From positions 1 through 64,000 of the forward strand of contig NZ_JANIAA010000002.1 of assembly GCF_024505145.1 (NCBI RefSeq): a stretch of 64,000 nucleotides of DNA, written 5' to 3'. The translations under genes and the position numbers were made by a program. Below are positions 1-14,200 of the stretch, piece by piece; position 1 is the stretch's first letter, and each line of letters begins with the position of its first letter. This stretch comes from Streptomyces rugosispiralis (lineage in GTDB: Bacteria > Actinomycetota > Actinomycetes > Streptomycetales > Streptomycetaceae). A model generated the notes under the pieces. That model was not told the DNA's origin, ran no database searches, and saw nothing but the letters and a program-made list of their open reading frames with translations.

Positions 1-1
1 G

Positions 2-3000
2 CTGTTCGCCGAGGTGCTGGGCGTGGAGTCGGTCACCATCGATGACGACTTCTTCCGCCTCGGCGGTCACTCCCTGCTGGCGACGAGGCTGGTCAGCAGG
101 ATCCGTAGTGTCATGGACGCGGAGCTGCCCATCCGGCAGCTCTTCGAGACGCCCACCGTCGCGGGCATCTCCACCGCCCTGGCGACCGACGCCGTTCGCC
201 GTGGTGTGGCCGTGGCCGATCCGCGTCCGGACCGTATCCCTCTCTCCTATGCCCAGCAACGGCTGTGGTTCCTCAACCAGTTCGAGGGCCCCAGTGCCAC
301 CTACAACGTTCCGATCGCGCTCAGGCTGACCGGTCATCTGGACCAGGAGGCGCTGCGCCTGGCGCTGGGTGATGTGGTCGCACGCCATGAGAGCCTGCGC
401 ACCGTCTTCACCGAGGACACCGACGGGGCCTATCAGGTCGTTCGTGCGCCGGGCGACGCCGAGCCGGAGTGGACGACGGTGGAGACGGACCGGGCCAACG
501 TCGAACGGGAGCTGCGCGAGGCCGCGCGTCGTGGCTTCGACCTGTCGGCGGATTCCGGGGAACTGCCGCTGAGGGCAACGCTGTTCGCCCTCGACGGCGG
601 CGACGAACACCTTCTCCTGCTGGTCCTGCACCACATCGTGAGCGACGCGTGGTCACGCGCTCCGCTGGCACGAGACCTGACGGCGGCGTACGCCACCCGT
701 GCCACCACCGGCCGTGCCCCCGTCCGGGAGCCGCTGCCGGTCCAGTACGCGGACTACAGCCTCTGGCAGCGCGATATCCTCGGTGACGAGTCCGACCCCG
801 ACAGTGAGATATCGCGTCAGCTCGGCTACTGGACCTCCGCGCTGGCGGGTCTTCCGGATCAGCTGGAGTTGCCGTACGACCGGCCGCGGCCGTCCGTGGC
901 CTCCTACCGCGGCGACCGCATTCCGTTCGAGATTCCGGCCCCGCTCTACGACAAGGTGGTCGCGCTCGCACGGGCCACGCAGTCGAGTCCGTTCATGGTG
1001 GTCCAAGCGGGGCTCGCGGCGCTGCTGACCCGGCTCGGCGCGGGTACGGACATCCCCATCGGCACGCCGATCGCCGGCCGCACCGACACCTCGCTCGACG
1101 ATCTGGTCGGCGTCTTCATCAACACGCTGGTGCTGCGCACCGACACATCAGGACGTCCCACGGCCCGCGCGCTGATCGAGCGCGTCCGTACGCGGAACCT
1201 GGCCGCCTACGCCCATCAGGACCTGCCGTTCGAGCGGCTGGTGGAGGTGCTCAACCCGGAGCGCTCGCTCGCCCGTCACCCGCTCTTCCAGGTGCTCCTG
1301 GCCTTCAACAACACCGACACGGCGGCCACCGACCAAGCCGTGGCCGATATCCCTGACCTCACCGTGTCGCCGGTGGCGGCTGACACCGGCGTGGGCAAGT
1401 TCGACCTGTCCTTCACCTTCACCGAGCAGCCGCACCAAGCCGACGGGCTGCGAGGAGTGCTGGAGTACAGCACCGACCTGTTCGACCGGGACACGGTCGA
1501 AACGCTCGGTAGCCGGTACCTGCGTGTGTTGCAGGGCATGGTCGATGCCCCGGACGCCCCGCTCGACCGCATCGACCTGCTGGACGAGGTTGAGGCGCGG
1601 TCGGTGTTGTGGGGTTGGAACGACACGGTGTGTGAGGTGCCGGGTCGGTCGGTGGTGGAGTTGTTCGAGGAGCGGGTGGCGCGGACGCCGGATGCGGTGG
1701 CGGTGGCTGCCGGCGGGGTGTCCCTGTCCTATGGCGAGCTGGACGCTCGGGCCGATCGTCTCGCGCGGCTGATGGCCGACCGTGGGGTGCGGCCCGAGGC
1801 GTTCGTCGCGGTGGCGTTGCCCAGGTCGGTGGATCTGCTGGTGGCGCTGCTGGCGGTGTGGAAGGCCGGGGCGGCGTACTTGCCGTTGGACACCGAGTAC
1901 CCGGCCGACCGGCTCGCCTACATGCTTCAGGACGCCGGGCCCGAACTCGTCCTGACCACAAGCGAGTTGGCGTCCGTGCTGCCCGACGTGGACATCCCAC
2001 ACGTGCTGCTGGACGCGCCCGGGACCGCCGAGGAGCTCGCCCGGACGGCGGGGCAGCGGCGGACCGCTCCTCCCGCGCTGTCGCATGCGGCGTATGTGAT
2101 CTATACGTCGGGTTCGACGGGCCGGCCGAAGGGTGTGGTGGTGCCGCAGGGGCCGCTGGCGAATTTCGTGGTGGCGATGGCCGAGCGGTTCCAGCTCACC
2201 GGGGCGGACCGGTTGCTGGCCGTCACCACGGTCGGGTTCGACATCGCGGGCCTGGAACTGTTCGTACCGATGCTCGGCGGTGCGGCGGTGGTGGTGGCGG
2301 AGCGGGATGTGGTGCGGGATCCTGCGGCGCTGTGCGCGCTCGTGACCAACGAGCGGATTTCGGTGATGCAGGCGACACCGAGTCTGTGGCGGGCGGTGCT
2401 GGCCGAGGCCCCGGCGGCGCTGAGCGGTGTGCGGGTGCTGGTGGGTGGCGAGGCTCTGCCCGCCGATCTGGCGGTGGCATTGGCCGAGCGGGCCGAGTCG
2501 GTGACGAACATGTACGGTCCCACCGAGACCACGATCTGGTCGACAGCCTGGTCGGTCACCCCGGACACCGCGCGTGCGCCCCGTATCGGGCGGCCGATCG
2601 CCAACACCCAGGTGTATGTCCTGGACGGCGGGTTGCGGCCGGTCCCGGCCGGTGTGCCGGGTGAGCTGTACATCGCGGGCGAGGGTGTGGTCCGCGGCTA
2701 CCACGGACGCTCGGGACTGACCGCTGAACGCTTCGTGGCCGATCCGTTCGACCGCACCGGCGGTGGGCGGATGTATCGCACGGGTGACCTGGTGCGGTGG
2801 ACCGCCGATGGTGAACTGGAGTATCTCTCCCGGGTCGATGACCAGGTCAAGCTGCGGGGCTTCCGGATCGAGCTGGGCGAGATCGAGACGGTGCTGGCCG
2901 GGCATGAGCAGGTGGCCCAGGCCGCCGTTCTCGTCCGTGAGGATCGGCCCGGAGACAAGCGGCTCGTCGCCTATGTCATCCCATCCGTGGCGGGCGGCCC

Positions 3001-6000
3001 GGAGTCCCCGGCCCTGCGTGAGCACGTGGCCGCGCAACTGCCCGGCTACATGGTGCCGTCCGCGTTCGTGACGCTGGCGGCGTTCCCGCTGACGGCGAAC
3101 GGGAAGCTGGACCGGCGTGCCCTGCCCGCGCCCGACTACGGCCCGGAGGGTACGGGTGGCCGGGCCCCGCGTTCGCCGCGCGAGGAGATCCTGTGCGGTC
3201 TGTTCGCCGAGGTCCTCGGCGTGGAGTCGGTCACCATCGATGACGACTTCTTCCATCTCGGCGGCCACTCCCTGCTGGCGACCAAGCTGGTCAGCCGGAT
3301 CCGTACCGTCCTGGACGCCGAACTGGCCGTACGCCGCGTCTTCGAGGCGCCCACCGTGGCCGAGCTCGCCACGGCGCTCGACGAGTCCGCCGCGGTACGA
3401 GGGCGAGTGGCGCGTACGACGCGACCCGCCAGGGTGCCGCTGTCCCACGCCCAGCAACGCCTGTGGTTCCTCCAGCACCTGGAGGGGCCGAGCGACGCCT
3501 ACAACATGGTCATCTCCCTCGACCTGACAGGCCCGCTGGACGAGGACGCGCTGCGTCGGGCCCTGGCCGATGTGGTCGCCCGCCACGAGAGCCTGCGCAC
3601 GGTCTTCGCGGACGACGCGGGCGGCGGCGGTGCCTATCAGGTGGTTCTCGCGCCGGAGCAGGCACCGGTGCCGCTGTCCGTGGAGCAGGTGGCCGACGAG
3701 GCGTCCGTCGACCGGCTGATGCGCGGCGCCGCCGCGTACGCCTTCGACCTGACCACCGAGATTCCGATCCGCGCCTCGCTGTTCCGCCTGCCCGGCGAGC
3801 TGTCCGGTGGCCCGTCCGGTTCGCTGCCCGCTGCCCCGCCTGATGACCTGCCCCGTGACCTGCCCCGCGCCGGAGGGGCCGACCGCTCCGCGCTGCTCCT
3901 GCTCACCCACCACATCGCCGGCGACGCCTGGTCGCGCGGTCTCCTGGTCCGTGACCTGACGGAGGCCTACGCGGCGCGCGTGACGACCGGCCGTGCCCCC
4001 GTCTGGGAGCCGTTGCCGGTGCAGTACGCGGACTACAGCCTCTGGCAGCGTGACCTCCTCGGCGACGAGTCCGACTCGGGCAGCGAGATCGCGCGCCAGC
4101 TCGACTACTGGACCCGGGTGCTGGAAGGGCTCCCGGAGGAGCTGGCCCTGCCCTTCGACCGGCCACGGCCGGCCGCCGCCTCCTACCGGGGCGACCGGGT
4201 CGGGTTCGAGCTGCCGCCGGGCCTGTACGAGCGGCTGGTGCGGGTCGCCGGTGAGCATCGCGCGAGTCTGTACATGGTCCTCCAGGCGGCCCTGGCGACC
4301 CTGCTGACCCGGCTCGGGGCGGGCAGCGACATCCCCATCGGCACACCGGTCGCGGGCCGTACCGACGACGCGCTGGACGACCTCGTCGGGTTCTTCGTCA
4401 ACACGCTGGTGCTGCGCACCGACACCTCCGGCAACCCCACCTTCACCGAACTGGTCGAACGCGTCCGGGCCCGGGACCTGGAGGCGTACGCACACCAGGA
4501 CCTGCCCTTCGAGCGGCTGGTCGAGGTGGTCAACCCGGAGCGGTCGCTGGCCCGGCACCCGCTCTTCCAGACCGTCCTCAACCTGAACAACGCCGCTCGC
4601 CCCCTCACCGCGCGGACGGGCCTCACCGTCACCGGGCGACCGCTCGGGGCGCCCTCGGCGAAGTTCGACCTCTCCTTCGAGATCGCCGAGGCGGCCGGGA
4701 CCACCGGGGCCGGGCTGGGCTGCGCGCTGGACTTCAGCACGGACCTGTTCGACCGGGCCACCGCGCGGAGCATCGCCGACCGCTTCGTCCGCGTGCTGGA
4801 TCAGGTGGCCGCCGACCCGGCCGTCCGGATACAGGACCTCCAGATCCTCGACCCGGCCGAGCGGCGCGAGCTGACCGTGCCGCCACGGCACACCTCCGCC
4901 TCCGGCGTCACCTCCGCCTCCGACGAGACCTCTGGCCAGACCTCCGACGAGACCTCCGGCCAGACCTCCGGCGACACGATCGTGTCCAGGTTCGAGCGGC
5001 AGGTGGCGGACACTCCGGACGCGATCGCGGTGACCTACGAGACCACGTCCCTCACCTACTCCGAAGTGAACGCGCGGGCGAACCGGCTGGCCCATCTGCT
5101 GCGCGAGCGGGGAGCGGGCCCGCGGCGGTATGTGGCGCTGAGCATGCCCCGCACCGAGGAACTGGTCGTCGCGGTGCTCGGCGTACTCAAGTCGGGCGCG
5201 GCGTACGTGCCCATCGACCCGGCCTACCCGGCCGACCGCATCGCGTACGTGCTCGACGACGCGCGGCCGATCCTCACCGTGACGCCCGATGTGCTCGCCG
5301 AATCGGAGCGGTGCCACGCGGCCGATCCGGACGTGGCACTCTCGCCCCTGGACACCGCGTATGTCATCTATACCTCGGGATCCACCGGGCGGCCCAAGGG
5401 CGTCGAGGTGCCGCACGGCAACGCGATACGCCTGATGGACTCGACCGATCACTGGTTCGGCTTCGGCCCCGACGACGTATGGACGCTCTTCCACTCCTAC
5501 GCCTTCGACTTCTCCGTCTGGGAACTGTGGGGACCGCTGCTGCACGGCGGACGCCTGGTCGTCGTCTCCTACGAGACCAGCCGGACCCCGGACCGCTTCC
5601 TGAAGCTGCTGGCGGACGAGCGGGTCACCGTGCTGAACCAGACCCCATCGGCCTTCTACCAGCTCATGGCGGCCGACCGGGACAACCCCGAGACCTCCGC
5701 TCGGCTTCGCCTGCGCCATGTCGTCTTCGGCGGCGAGGCGCTGGAGCTGGGCCGGCTGGCCGACTGGTACGCCCGGCACCCTGATGACGCCCCGTCCCTG
5801 GTGAACATGTACGGCATCACGGAGACCACCGTGCACGTCACCCATGTCGCGCTCGACGAGGCCGTCGTCGCCGCCTCGTCCGGCTCGGTGATCGGCGAAC
5901 CCATCCCCGATCTCGCCGTGTACGTGCTGGACGAGCGGCTCCGGCCGGTCCCCAGGGGCGTGGCCGGGGAGCTGTACGTCGTCGGAGCCGGTCTGGCCCG

Positions 6001-8236
6001 CGGCTATCTCGGCCGCCCCGGGCTCACCGCACAGCGTTTCGTGGCGAACCCGTTCGGCGAGGGCCGCATGTACCGTACCGGGGACACCGGACGCCGATTG
6101 GCGGACGGGCGCCTGGAGTACCACGGCCGCGTGGACGACCAGGTCAAGCTGCGCGGCTTCCGTATCGAGCTCGGCGAGATCGAGGCGGCGCTCGAGACGC
6201 ACGCCTCGGTGGCCGGGGCCGCGGTGATCCTGCGCGAGGATCGGCCCGGCGACAAACGCCTCGTGGCCTATGCCGTGCCGGCCGCCGGCGCCGAGTCCGT
6301 CCCCGAGCCCGACGCGCTGCGCGCCCACCTCGCCACCGCCCTGCCCGAGCACATGGTGCCGTCGGCCGTGGTCACGCTGGACGCGCTCCCGCTCACCGTG
6401 AACGGGAAGCTCGACCGGCGCGCCCTGCCCGCGCCCGTGTACGGCGGGAGCCCGGAGACGGACCGGCGGGGTCCGCGCACCGAGCGGGAGAAGACGCTGT
6501 GCGCGCTGTTCTCCGACGTGCTGGGGCTGGACGGGGTCGGCATCGACGACGGCTTCTTCGACCTCGGCGGCGACAGCATCATGTCCATCCAGCTCGTCAG
6601 CCGCGCCCGGCGGGCCGGACTCGAACTCGCGGTGCGCGACGTCTTCGAGCACCGCACGGTCGCCGCGCTCGCCGACATCGCCACGGAAACCGTCCGCGTG
6701 GCCGCGGAGGAGCCGGGGGCGGACGTCGGTGACGTACCACTGACGCCGATCGTGCGCTGGTTCCTCGAACGGGGCGGCCCGGCCGACCAGTTCAACCAGT
6801 CGCGGCTCATCCAGGTGCCCGCGGCCCTCCGCCAGGAGCAGCTGCGGTCCGCGGTGCAGTCGGTGCTCGACCACCACGGCGCCCTGCGGGCCCGGCTCAC
6901 CGCCGCCCCCGAACGGCGGCTGGAGATACGCCGGCCGGGCGCGGTCGACGCCGCGTCCCTGGTCCGCCGCGTGGCCGCCGCCGGGCTCGAGGAGCCGGCC
7001 CAGCGGGATCTCGTACGGCGGGAGACCGAGGCCGCACGGGAGCGTCTCGACCTGGACGCGGGACGGCTCGTCCAGGTGGTCTGGTTCGACCGCGGCGCGG
7101 ACGCACCGGGGCTGCTGCTCGTCCTCGTCCACCACCTGGTGGTCGACGGGGTGTCCTGGCGCATCCTCGTACCCGACCTGGCCGAGGCGTACCGGGCCGT
7201 GAGCGCCGGGCGGGAGCCGGAACTCCAGCCCGTGGGCACCTCGTTGCGCCGCTGGGCGCGGCGTCTGACGGAGGCGGCGGCAAGGCCCGCGCGGGCGGCG
7301 GAGGCCGCCTGGTGGCAGGAGGTGCTGCGGCCGGGGGACCCGCTCCTGGGCCGACGGCCACTGGACCCGGCCGGGGACACGTACGGGAGCGCGGCGCATC
7401 TGACGGTCAAGCTGCCGGTCGCGGTCACCGAGAAGCTGCTCACCCGCGTGCCGTCGGTGTTCACCGCGGAGGTCAACGACGTGCTGCTGACGGCGTTCGC
7501 CCTGGCGTGGGCCCGCTGGCGCGGCGGCCGGGGCGCCTGGGGCGCGGACGGCCGGACGGCCGGGGTGCTCCTCGACCTGGAGGGCCACGGGCGCGAGGAG
7601 GACCTCGTGGGTGCCGTGGACCTGTCCCGCACCGTGGGCTGGTTCACCAGCCTCTATCCCGTACGGATCGACCCGGGCGCCGCGGACCTCACCGACGCGT
7701 TCGCGGGGGGCCCGGCCGCGGGGGAGGCCGTCAAGCGGATCAAGGAGCAGGTGCGGGCCGTGCCCGACAAGGGCATGGGCTACGGCCTGGTCCGGTATCT
7801 CAACGCGAGCACCGCACCCGGGTTCACCGGCCTGCCCGAGCCGCAGGTGGCGTTCAACTACCTGGGACGCTTCACGGTCGCGGACGCCGAGGAGGCGGGC
7901 AGCACCACGGTCCCGGACTGGACCGTGCTCACCAGTGCCGCCGGTATCGGCGGCACCGACCCCCGGGTGCCGCTCGCCCACCCCCTGGAGCTCAACGCCC
8001 GCACCGACGACGGCCCGCGCGGACCCGAACTGGCCGCGACCTGGACCTGGGCGGAGGGCATCCTCGACCGGGCCGAGGTCGGCACGCTGGCGGACCTGTG
8101 GTTCCAGGCCCTCACGGCCCTCACCGAGCACGCGGAGCGCCCCGACGCGGGCGGGCTCACCGTCTCGGACGTTTCCCTGAGCCTGCTGAGCCAGGACGAG
8201 ATCGAGTTGCTGGAAGACGACTGGAGGACCATGTGA
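2..8236 (+). CDS. NRPS subunit, 5'-truncated: (T)-C-A(Gly)-T-C-A(Thr)-T-E
   Basis: The gene runs in from outside the window, since the reading frame is open from base 2. Domains by approximate nucleotide position: end of a T domain (GGHSL, 2-180), C (230-1580, HHIVSDAW at 629), A (1600-3060), T (3190-3380), C (3430-4860, HHIAGDAW at 3908), A (4980-6420), T with GGDSI (6480-6690), and E (6740-8200, HHLVVDG at 7130, then FNYLGRF). Aligning by hand to the GrsA pocket, the first A domain reads D-I-L-Q-L-G-M-I-W-K, a glycine-type code. The second reads D-F-W-N-V-G-M-V-H-K, the classic threonine code. The terminal E domain implies that D-Thr or D-allo-Thr is handed to the next subunit. Both C domains have HHxxxDA instead of HHxxxDG. 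The stop overlaps the next start (TGATG), so the two are translationally coupled. By analogy it would be the third NRPS subunit of a laspartomycin/friulimicin-type line. Confidence 0.95.
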   Translation: MFAEVLGVESVTIDDDFFRLGGHSLLATRLVSRIRSVMDAELPIRQLFETPTVAGISTALATDAVRRGVAVADPRPDRIPLSYAQQRLWFLNQFEGPSATYNVPIALRLTGHLDQEALRLALGDVVARHESLRTVFTEDTDGAYQVVRAPGDAEPEWTTVETDRANVERELREAARRGFDLSADSGELPLRATLFALDGGDEHLLLLVLHHIVSDAWSRAPLARDLTAAYATRATTGRAPVREPLPVQYADYSLWQRDILGDESDPDSEISRQLGYWTSALAGLPDQLELPYDRPRPSVASYRGDRIPFEIPAPLYDKVVALARATQSSPFMVVQAGLAALLTRLGAGTDIPIGTPIAGRTDTSLDDLVGVFINTLVLRTDTSGRPTARALIERVRTRNLAAYAHQDLPFERLVEVLNPERSLARHPLFQVLLAFNNTDTAATDQAVADIPDLTVSPVAADTGVGKFDLSFTFTEQPHQADGLRGVLEYSTDLFDRDTVETLGSRYLRVLQGMVDAPDAPLDRIDLLDEVEARSVLWGWNDTVCEVPGRSVVELFEERVARTPDAVAVAAGGVSLSYGELDARADRLARLMADRGVRPEAFVAVALPRSVDLLVALLAVWKAGAAYLPLDTEYPADRLAYMLQDAGPELVLTTSELASVLPDVDIPHVLLDAPGTAEELARTAGQRRTAPPALSHAAYVIYTSGSTGRPKGVVVPQGPLANFVVAMAERFQLTGADRLLAVTTVGFDIAGLELFVPMLGGAAVVVAERDVVRDPAALCALVTNERISVMQATPSLWRAVLAEAPAALSGVRVLVGGEALPADLAVALAERAESVTNMYGPTETTIWSTAWSVTPDTARAPRIGRPIANTQVYVLDGGLRPVPAGVPGELYIAGEGVVRGYHGRSGLTAERFVADPFDRTGGGRMYRTGDLVRWTADGELEYLSRVDDQVKLRGFRIELGEIETVLAGHEQVAQAAVLVREDRPGDKRLVAYVIPSVAGGPESPALREHVAAQLPGYMVPSAFVTLAAFPLTANGKLDRRALPAPDYGPEGTGGRAPRSPREEILCGLFAEVLGVESVTIDDDFFHLGGHSLLATKLVSRIRTVLDAELAVRRVFEAPTVAELATALDESAAVRGRVARTTRPARVPLSHAQQRLWFLQHLEGPSDAYNMVISLDLTGPLDEDALRRALADVVARHESLRTVFADDAGGGGAYQVVLAPEQAPVPLSVEQVADEASVDRLMRGAAAYAFDLTTEIPIRASLFRLPGELSGGPSGSLPAAPPDDLPRDLPRAGGADRSALLLLTHHIAGDAWSRGLLVRDLTEAYAARVTTGRAPVWEPLPVQYADYSLWQRDLLGDESDSGSEIARQLDYWTRVLEGLPEELALPFDRPRPAAASYRGDRVGFELPPGLYERLVRVAGEHRASLYMVLQAALATLLTRLGAGSDIPIGTPVAGRTDDALDDLVGFFVNTLVLRTDTSGNPTFTELVERVRARDLEAYAHQDLPFERLVEVVNPERSLARHPLFQTVLNLNNAARPLTARTGLTVTGRPLGAPSAKFDLSFEIAEAAGTTGAGLGCALDFSTDLFDRATARSIADRFVRVLDQVAADPAVRIQDLQILDPAERRELTVPPRHTSASGVTSASDETSGQTSDETSGQTSGDTIVSRFERQVADTPDAIAVTYETTSLTYSEVNARANRLAHLLRERGAGPRRYVALSMPRTEELVVAVLGVLKSGAAYVPIDPAYPADRIAYVLDDARPILTVTPDVLAESERCHAADPDVALSPLDTAYVIYTSGSTGRPKGVEVPHGNAIRLMDSTDHWFGFGPDDVWTLFHSYAFDFSVWELWGPLLHGGRLVVVSYETSRTPDRFLKLLADERVTVLNQTPSAFYQLMAADRDNPETSARLRLRHVVFGGEALELGRLADWYARHPDDAPSLVNMYGITETTVHVTHVALDEAVVAASSGSVIGEPIPDLAVYVLDERLRPVPRGVAGELYVVGAGLARGYLGRPGLTAQRFVANPFGEGRMYRTGDTGRRLADGRLEYHGRVDDQVKLRGFRIELGEIEAALETHASVAGAAVILREDRPGDKRLVAYAVPAAGAESVPEPDALRAHLATALPEHMVPSAVVTLDALPLTVNGKLDRRALPAPVYGGSPETDRRGPRTEREKTLCALFSDVLGLDGVGIDDGFFDLGGDSIMSIQLVSRARRAGLELAVRDVFEHRTVAALADIATETVRVAAEEPGADVGDVPLTPIVRWFLERGGPADQFNQSRLIQVPAALRQEQLRSAVQSVLDHHGALRARLTAAPERRLEIRRPGAVDAASLVRRVAAAGLEEPAQRDLVRRETEAARERLDLDAGRLVQVVWFDRGADAPGLLLVLVHHLVVDGVSWRILVPDLAEAYRAVSAGREPELQPVGTSLRRWARRLTEAAARPARAAEAAWWQEVLRPGDPLLGRRPLDPAGDTYGSAAHLTVKLPVAVTEKLLTRVPSVFTAEVNDVLLTAFALAWARWRGGRGAWGADGRTAGVLLDLEGHGREEDLVGAVDLSRTVGWFTSLYPVRIDPGAADLTDAFAGGPAAGEAVKRIKEQVRAVPDKGMGYGLVRYLNASTAPGFTGLPEPQVAFNYLGRFTVADAEEAGSTTVPDWTVLTSAAGIGGTDPRVPLAHPLELNARTDDGPRGPELAATWTWAEGILDRAEVGTLADLWFQALTALTEHAERPDAGGLTVSDVSLSLLSQDEIELLEDDWRTM

Positions 8237-11200
8237 TGGCGACGCAGCCCGGATTACAGGACATCCTGCCGCTGGCCCCGCTGCAGGAGGGCTTGCTCTT
8301 CCACAGCGTCTACGACGAGGCGGCGCCGGACGTCTATGTCGTGCAGGACACCATGGACCTGGAGGGCGACCTCGACCCGGAGGCGCTGCGCGCCGCGTGC
8401 CGCACCCTGCTGCGGCGCCACGCCAATCTGCGCGCGGGTTTCCGCTACGCGGGGCTGCGGCGGCCCGTTCAGTTCATTCCGCATGAGGTGACCCTTCCCT
8501 GGGAGGAATTCGACCTCGCCGCGCTGTCCGAGGACGAGCGCACCGCGGCGGCGGACCGGGTGCTGGAGGCGGACCGGCGGCGCCGTTTCGACCTCGGCAA
8601 GCCACCGCTGATGCGGTTCACCCTGCTGCGGCTCGGCGCGGGCCGGCACCGCTTCGTCCTGACCAACCACCACATCCTGCTGGACGGGTGGTCGCGCCCG
8701 ATGCTGCTGCGCGAACTGCTGGCGCTGTACGCGTCCCGGGGCGACGACGGCGGGCTGCCACGGGTCCGGCCCTTCCGGGACTATCTGCGCTGGCTCGCCG
8801 ACCAGGACCGGGACGCCGCGGTGGCCGCGTGGCGCGCGGCGATGGCCGGACTCGACGGCCCCACGCTGGTCGCGCCCCGGGCCGGCGACCGGCCCGCGGT
8901 CGTGCCGGGACGCCTGGACGCCGAGCTCGAACCCGCCGTCCACGAAGCGCTCGCGACCCTCGCCCGGGAGCGTGCGCTGACCCTCAACTCGCTGGTACAG
9001 GGCGCCTGGGCGGTCGTACTCGGCGGGCTGACCGGCCGCGACGACGTGGTGTTCGGGGCCACCGTCTCCGGGCGGCCGCCCGAACTGGCCGGGGTCGAGA
9101 CGATGGTGGGCCTGTTCATCAACACCCTGCCCGTCCGGGTACGGCTGCGCCCCGACGAGCCGCTGGTGGACATGGTGCGCCGAGTCCAGGACGAGCAGAC
9201 CCGGCTCCAGGCCCATCAGCAGATCGACCTCGCCGAGGTGCGGCGGCTCGCCGGAGCCGGTGAACTCTTCGACACCACGATGGTGTTCGAGAACTACCCC
9301 GTGGATCTCGCGGCCGGGAACGACAAGCCCGGCGGGGCCGGCGGCCTGACCGTCGTCGGCGCCCGCAACCGCGACGCCGCCCACTATCCGCTGGCGCTCG
9401 TCGCGGTCGGCCGCGGCGGCCGGCTGCGGCTGCGCCTGGACCACCAGCCCGATCTGATCCCCGAGGCGTCGGCCCGCGCCGTCCTGGACCGGGTGGCGCG
9501 CGTCCTCACCGCGGTCGCCACCGACCCGCCGCGGCCCGTCGGCCGGCTCGAACTGCTCTCCCGGGACGAACATCGGGCCGTGTCCGCGTACGGCCGCGGC
9601 GCGGACACCGACGTCCCGGACCTCAGCCTGCCGGAGGCGTTCCGCGCCCAGGCCGCCCGCACCCCGCACGCCATCGCCGTCCGCACCGGCGCCGACGCGC
9701 TCGACTACGCCGCGCTCGACGCCCGATCCGAAGCGGTGGCGCGCCGCCTGACCCGGCTCGGAGTGGCTTCGGAGACCCCGGTGGCGCTGCTCATGGAGCG
9801 CTCGGCGAACGTCGTCGTGTCCGCGCTGGGAGTCCTCAAGGCGGGCGGCGCGTACGTGCCGCTGCGCGAGCGCGACCCGGCCGACCGGCTGCGTCGGCTC
9901 ACCGGCCTCGCCGGTGTCTCCCTGGTCCTGACCGACCGGGCGAACGCCGGCCGCGCCGCGGACCTGGGCCTCCCCTCGGTCGTCGTGGACGACGGCGCCG
10001 TGGAGCCCGATCCCGCGCCGGGGGAGCCGCTGCCGCGCGTCCACGCCGACCAGATCGCCTACATCTGCCACACCTCCGGCTCCACCGGAACCCCCAAGGG
10101 CGTCGCCGCCACCCACCGCCATGTGCTCGAACTCGCCCATGACCGCTCGTTCACCGGCGGCGCCCACACCCGGGTCCTGATCCACTCGCCGCACGCATTC
10201 GACGCCTCCACCTACGAGATGTGGGTGCCGCTGCTGGCCGGGGGCACCGCCGTCGTCGCCCCGCCCGGCGATCTCGACGCCGACCTGCTCGGCAAGCTGC
10301 TCGTCGAGCATGAGATCACCGGGATGTTCCTGACCACCGGTCTCTTCCAGCTCGTCGCCGACGAGGCGCCCGAACACTTCGCGGGCCTCCACGAGGTGTG
10401 GACCGGAGGGGAGGCGGTCCCCGCCGCGTCCGTCCGCCGGGTGATGCGCGCCTGCCCCGACACGACCGTCGTCGACGTGTACGGGCCCACCGAGACGACC
10501 ACGTTCGCGGTGCGGCACCGGCTTCCCCGGGGGCAGGAGGTCCCCGCCTCCGTCCCCATCGGCGGCCCCCTGGACAACACCCGGCTGATGGTCCTGGACA
10601 CGGGGCTGCGCCCGGTGCCGCCCGGCACCGCGGGCGAGCTGCACATCGCCGGAGCGGGCCTGGCACGCGGCTACTGGCGGCGCCCCGGGATCACCGCGGA
10701 ACGCTTCGTCGCCGACCCGTACGGCCCGCCCGGCGCCCGCATGTACCGCACCGGCGACCTGGTGCGCTGGAACTCCGAGGGCGTCCTCGAATACCTCGGG
10801 CGCGCGGACGAACAGGTGAAGCTGCGCGGCTTCCGCATCGAGCTCGGCGAGATCGAGGCACGGCTGGGCGGCCACCCCGACGTCGCCCAGACCGTCGTCA
10901 CCGTGCAGGAGCCGCGGCCCGGCGACAAACGCCTCGTGGCCCACCTGGTCGCCGAGCGCGGCACCACCCCCGCCCCGGAGGACCTGCGGGCGCACCTCGC
11001 CGCCGAACTCCCCGACTACATGGTGCCCGCCGCGTTCGTCGTCCTCGACGCGCTGCCGCTGACCGCCAACGGCAAGGTGGACCGCAAGGCCCTGCCCGCG
11101 CCCGACACCGGTCCCGCCGCCGCCACCGGAGCGCGCCGTGCCCCGCGCAGCCCCCAGGAGGAGATCCTGTGCGGCCTCTTCGCGGAGGTCCTCGGTCTGC

Positions 11201-14200
11201 CGTCGGTCGGCATCGACGACGACTTCTTCGACGCCGGCGGACACTCGCTGCTCGCCACCCGGCTCGTCGGGCGCGTCCGTTCGGTCTTCGGCGCCGAGCT
11301 GGCGGTGCGGCAGCTGTTCGACACGCCGACCGTGGCCGGGCTCGCCCGCGCCCTCGACACGGCCGGGTCGGCCCGGCCGGCGCTGCTGCCCGCCGAGCCG
11401 CGCCCCGAGCGCGTCCCCGCCTCCTTCGCCCAGCGCCGGCTGTGGTTCCTGCACCGCTTCGAGGGCCCCTCCCCGACGTACAACATCCCCTTCGCGCTGA
11501 GGCTCACCGGCGATCTGGACCGCACGGCGCTGCGGGACGCCCTCATGGACGTCGCGGAGCGCCACGAGTCGCTGCGCACGGTCTTCGCCGAGGACACCGA
11601 AGGCCCGTACCAGGTCGTGCTGGACGGCCCGGAAGCCAGGCCCGCGCTGACCGTCGTCCCCGACACAGCCCCGGATCGCCTGGAGCGGGAGATCGCCGCC
11701 GCCGCGGGGTACGCCTTCGAGCTGACCGATGAACTCCCGCTGCGCGTCTGGCTGTTCGAGACCGGTGAGCGGGAACACGTACTGCTGCTCCTGGTCCACC
11801 ACATCGCGGGCGACGGCTGGTCGGTGCCGCTGCTCGCCCGCGACATCGTCTCCGCCTACGCCGCACGGCGCGACGGTGTCGCCCCCGCCTGGCGGCCGCT
11901 GCCCGTGAGCTACGCCGACTACAGCCTGTGGCAGCACGAGGTGCTCGGCTCCGAGGACGACGAGAACAGCCTGATCTCGCGTCAGCTCGGCTACTGGGAG
12001 CAGGCCCTGGCCGGACTGCCGGACGAACTCGCGCTGCCCGCCGACCGGCCGCGCCCCGCCACCTCCGCCCATCGCGGCGAACGCGTCCCCTACCAGGTGC
12101 CAGGACCGCTGTACGAGCGGATCCGCTCCCTGGCGCGTGCCACCAAGGCCAGCCCCTTCATGGTGGTCCAGGCCGCGGTCGCCGCGCTGCTCACCCGGCT
12201 CGGGGCGGGCACCGACATCCCGCTGGGCACCCCGGTGGCCGGCCGCACCGACGACGCCCTGGACGATCTCGTCGGCTTCTTCGTCAACACGCTGGTGCTG
12301 CGCACCGACACCTCGGGCAACCCCACCTTCCGTGAGCTGATCGCCCGCGTCCGGGACACGGACCTGGCGGCGTACGCCCATCAGGACCTGCCGTTCGAGC
12401 GGCTTGTGGAGGTGCTCAACCCCAAGCGCTCACAGTCCCGGCACCCGGTGTTCCAGACGATGCTCACCTTCAACAACACCGAGCGGCGGCAGGCGGCGGA
12501 CGCGGCGGCCCCCGAGGACGGCGTGGGGGCACCGGGCCTCGCCGTCGAGCGACTGGACTCGGACACCGGTACCGCCAAATTCGATCTGCTGCTGTCCTTC
12601 GCCGAGCGGCACGCCCCCGACGGCAGTGTGGACGGGCTGAACGCGGGTCTCGAATTCAGCACCGACCTCTTCGAACGCGACACGGCGGAGCGGCTCGTCG
12701 CGCGGCTCCTGCGGCTGCTGACGGCCATGACCGCGAACCCGCAGGCGAGGCTCGGCGAGGTGCCGCTCCTCGACGAGGGCGAACGGGCCACGGTGCTGAG
12801 CGGCGGGCACGGCGCGGTCCGCCCCGCCCCGGACGTCTCACTGCCCGAGCGGTTCGAGGCGGCCGTCGCCCGCGGCCCGCACGGCGTGGCCGTGGAAACC
12901 ACGGCCGGCGCGGTCGGCTACTCGGAGCTGAACGTGCGCGCCAACCGCCTCGCACGGCTGCTCATCGACCGCGGGGTGGGCCCCGAGGACCTCGTCGCGG
13001 TCGCCATGCCCCGGTCGGCCGACCTGGTCACCGCCCTCACGGCGGTTCTCAAGGCCGGCGCCGGGTATCTGCCCGTCGACCCCGAGTACCCGGCCGGACG
13101 CGTCGCGTTCATGCTCGAGGACGCCCGCCCCGCCCTCGTGCTGACCACCCGCGAACTGGCCGGGGCACTTCCGGAAGCGCTCGCCGGCCGTACGTTCGTG
13201 ATCGACGACCGGCAGGCCGCCGAAGCGCTCGCCGCGTACCCCGCGACCGATGTCACCGACGACGAGCGCGTCAGGCCGCTCGACCCCGCGCACCCGGCGT
13301 ACGTCATCTACACCTCGGGTTCGACCGGGCGCCCCAAGGGCGTGGTGATGCCCGCGGGCGCCCTCGCCAACCTCCTGGACTGGCACCAGGCGCAACTGCC
13401 GGGCGGACCGGGCACCCGGGTGGCCCAGTTCACCGCGGTCAGCTTCGACGTCTCCGTTCAGGAGATCCTCTCCGCCCTGCTGCACGGCAAGACCCTCGTG
13501 GTCTGCCCCGAGGACGTCCGCCGTGACCCGGCCCGCCTGGCGCGGTGGCTGCACGACACGGGCGTCCAGGAGCTGTACGCGCCCAACCTGGTCATCGACG
13601 CCGTATGCGAGGCCGCCACCGCCCAGGGGCTTCAACTGCCGCGCCTCACCGACCTGGTGCAGGCCGGTGAGGCGCTCACCCCGCACGGCGCCATCCGCAC
13701 GTTCTGCGCCGACCGCCCCGGCCGGCGGCTGCACAACCACTACGGGCCCGCCGAGACCCATGTGGTGACGGCCTGCCCGCTCCCGGCGGATCCCGACACC
13801 TGGACGCCCGGCCCCGCCCCCATCGGGCGGCCCGTCGACAACACCGCCGTGCGGCTGCTCGACCCCTGGCTGAACCCGGTGCCGCCGGGCGCCCCCGGAG
13901 AGCTGTACATCACCGGAGCCGCCCTGGCCCGTGGCTACATCGCCCGCGCCGACCGCACCGCGGAGCGGTTCGTCGCCGATCCCTACGGTCCGCCGGGCGC
14001 CCGGATGTACCGCACCGGCGACCTCGCCCGGCTCACCCGCGCCGGACAGCTCACCTACCTGGGGCGCACCGACACCCAGGTCAAGGTCCGTGGGTTCCGC
14101 ATCGAACCGGGTGAGATCGAGGCGGTCCTCACCGCCGCCCCGGAGGTGGCGCGGGCGGCCGTGGTGGTGCGGGAGGACCGGCCGGGGGACCGGCGCCTGG

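Noticed and set aside
1148..8131. A very long open frame on the minus strand opposite the first NRPS gene (over 2300 codons).
   Set aside because: It mirrors the GC-rich codon bias of the plus-strand gene, has no recognisable domain, and has no start context. The plus strand carries unbroken NRPS domains.
7312..8235. Apparent 5' extension of the second NRPS gene into the first.
   Set aside because: The first gene is clearly coding here (E domain). The C domain of the second protein starts at the coupled ATG 8236.
8254..12381. Long minus-strand open frame opposite the second NRPS gene.
   Set aside because: Antisense shadow of high third-position GC; it has no domain similarity.
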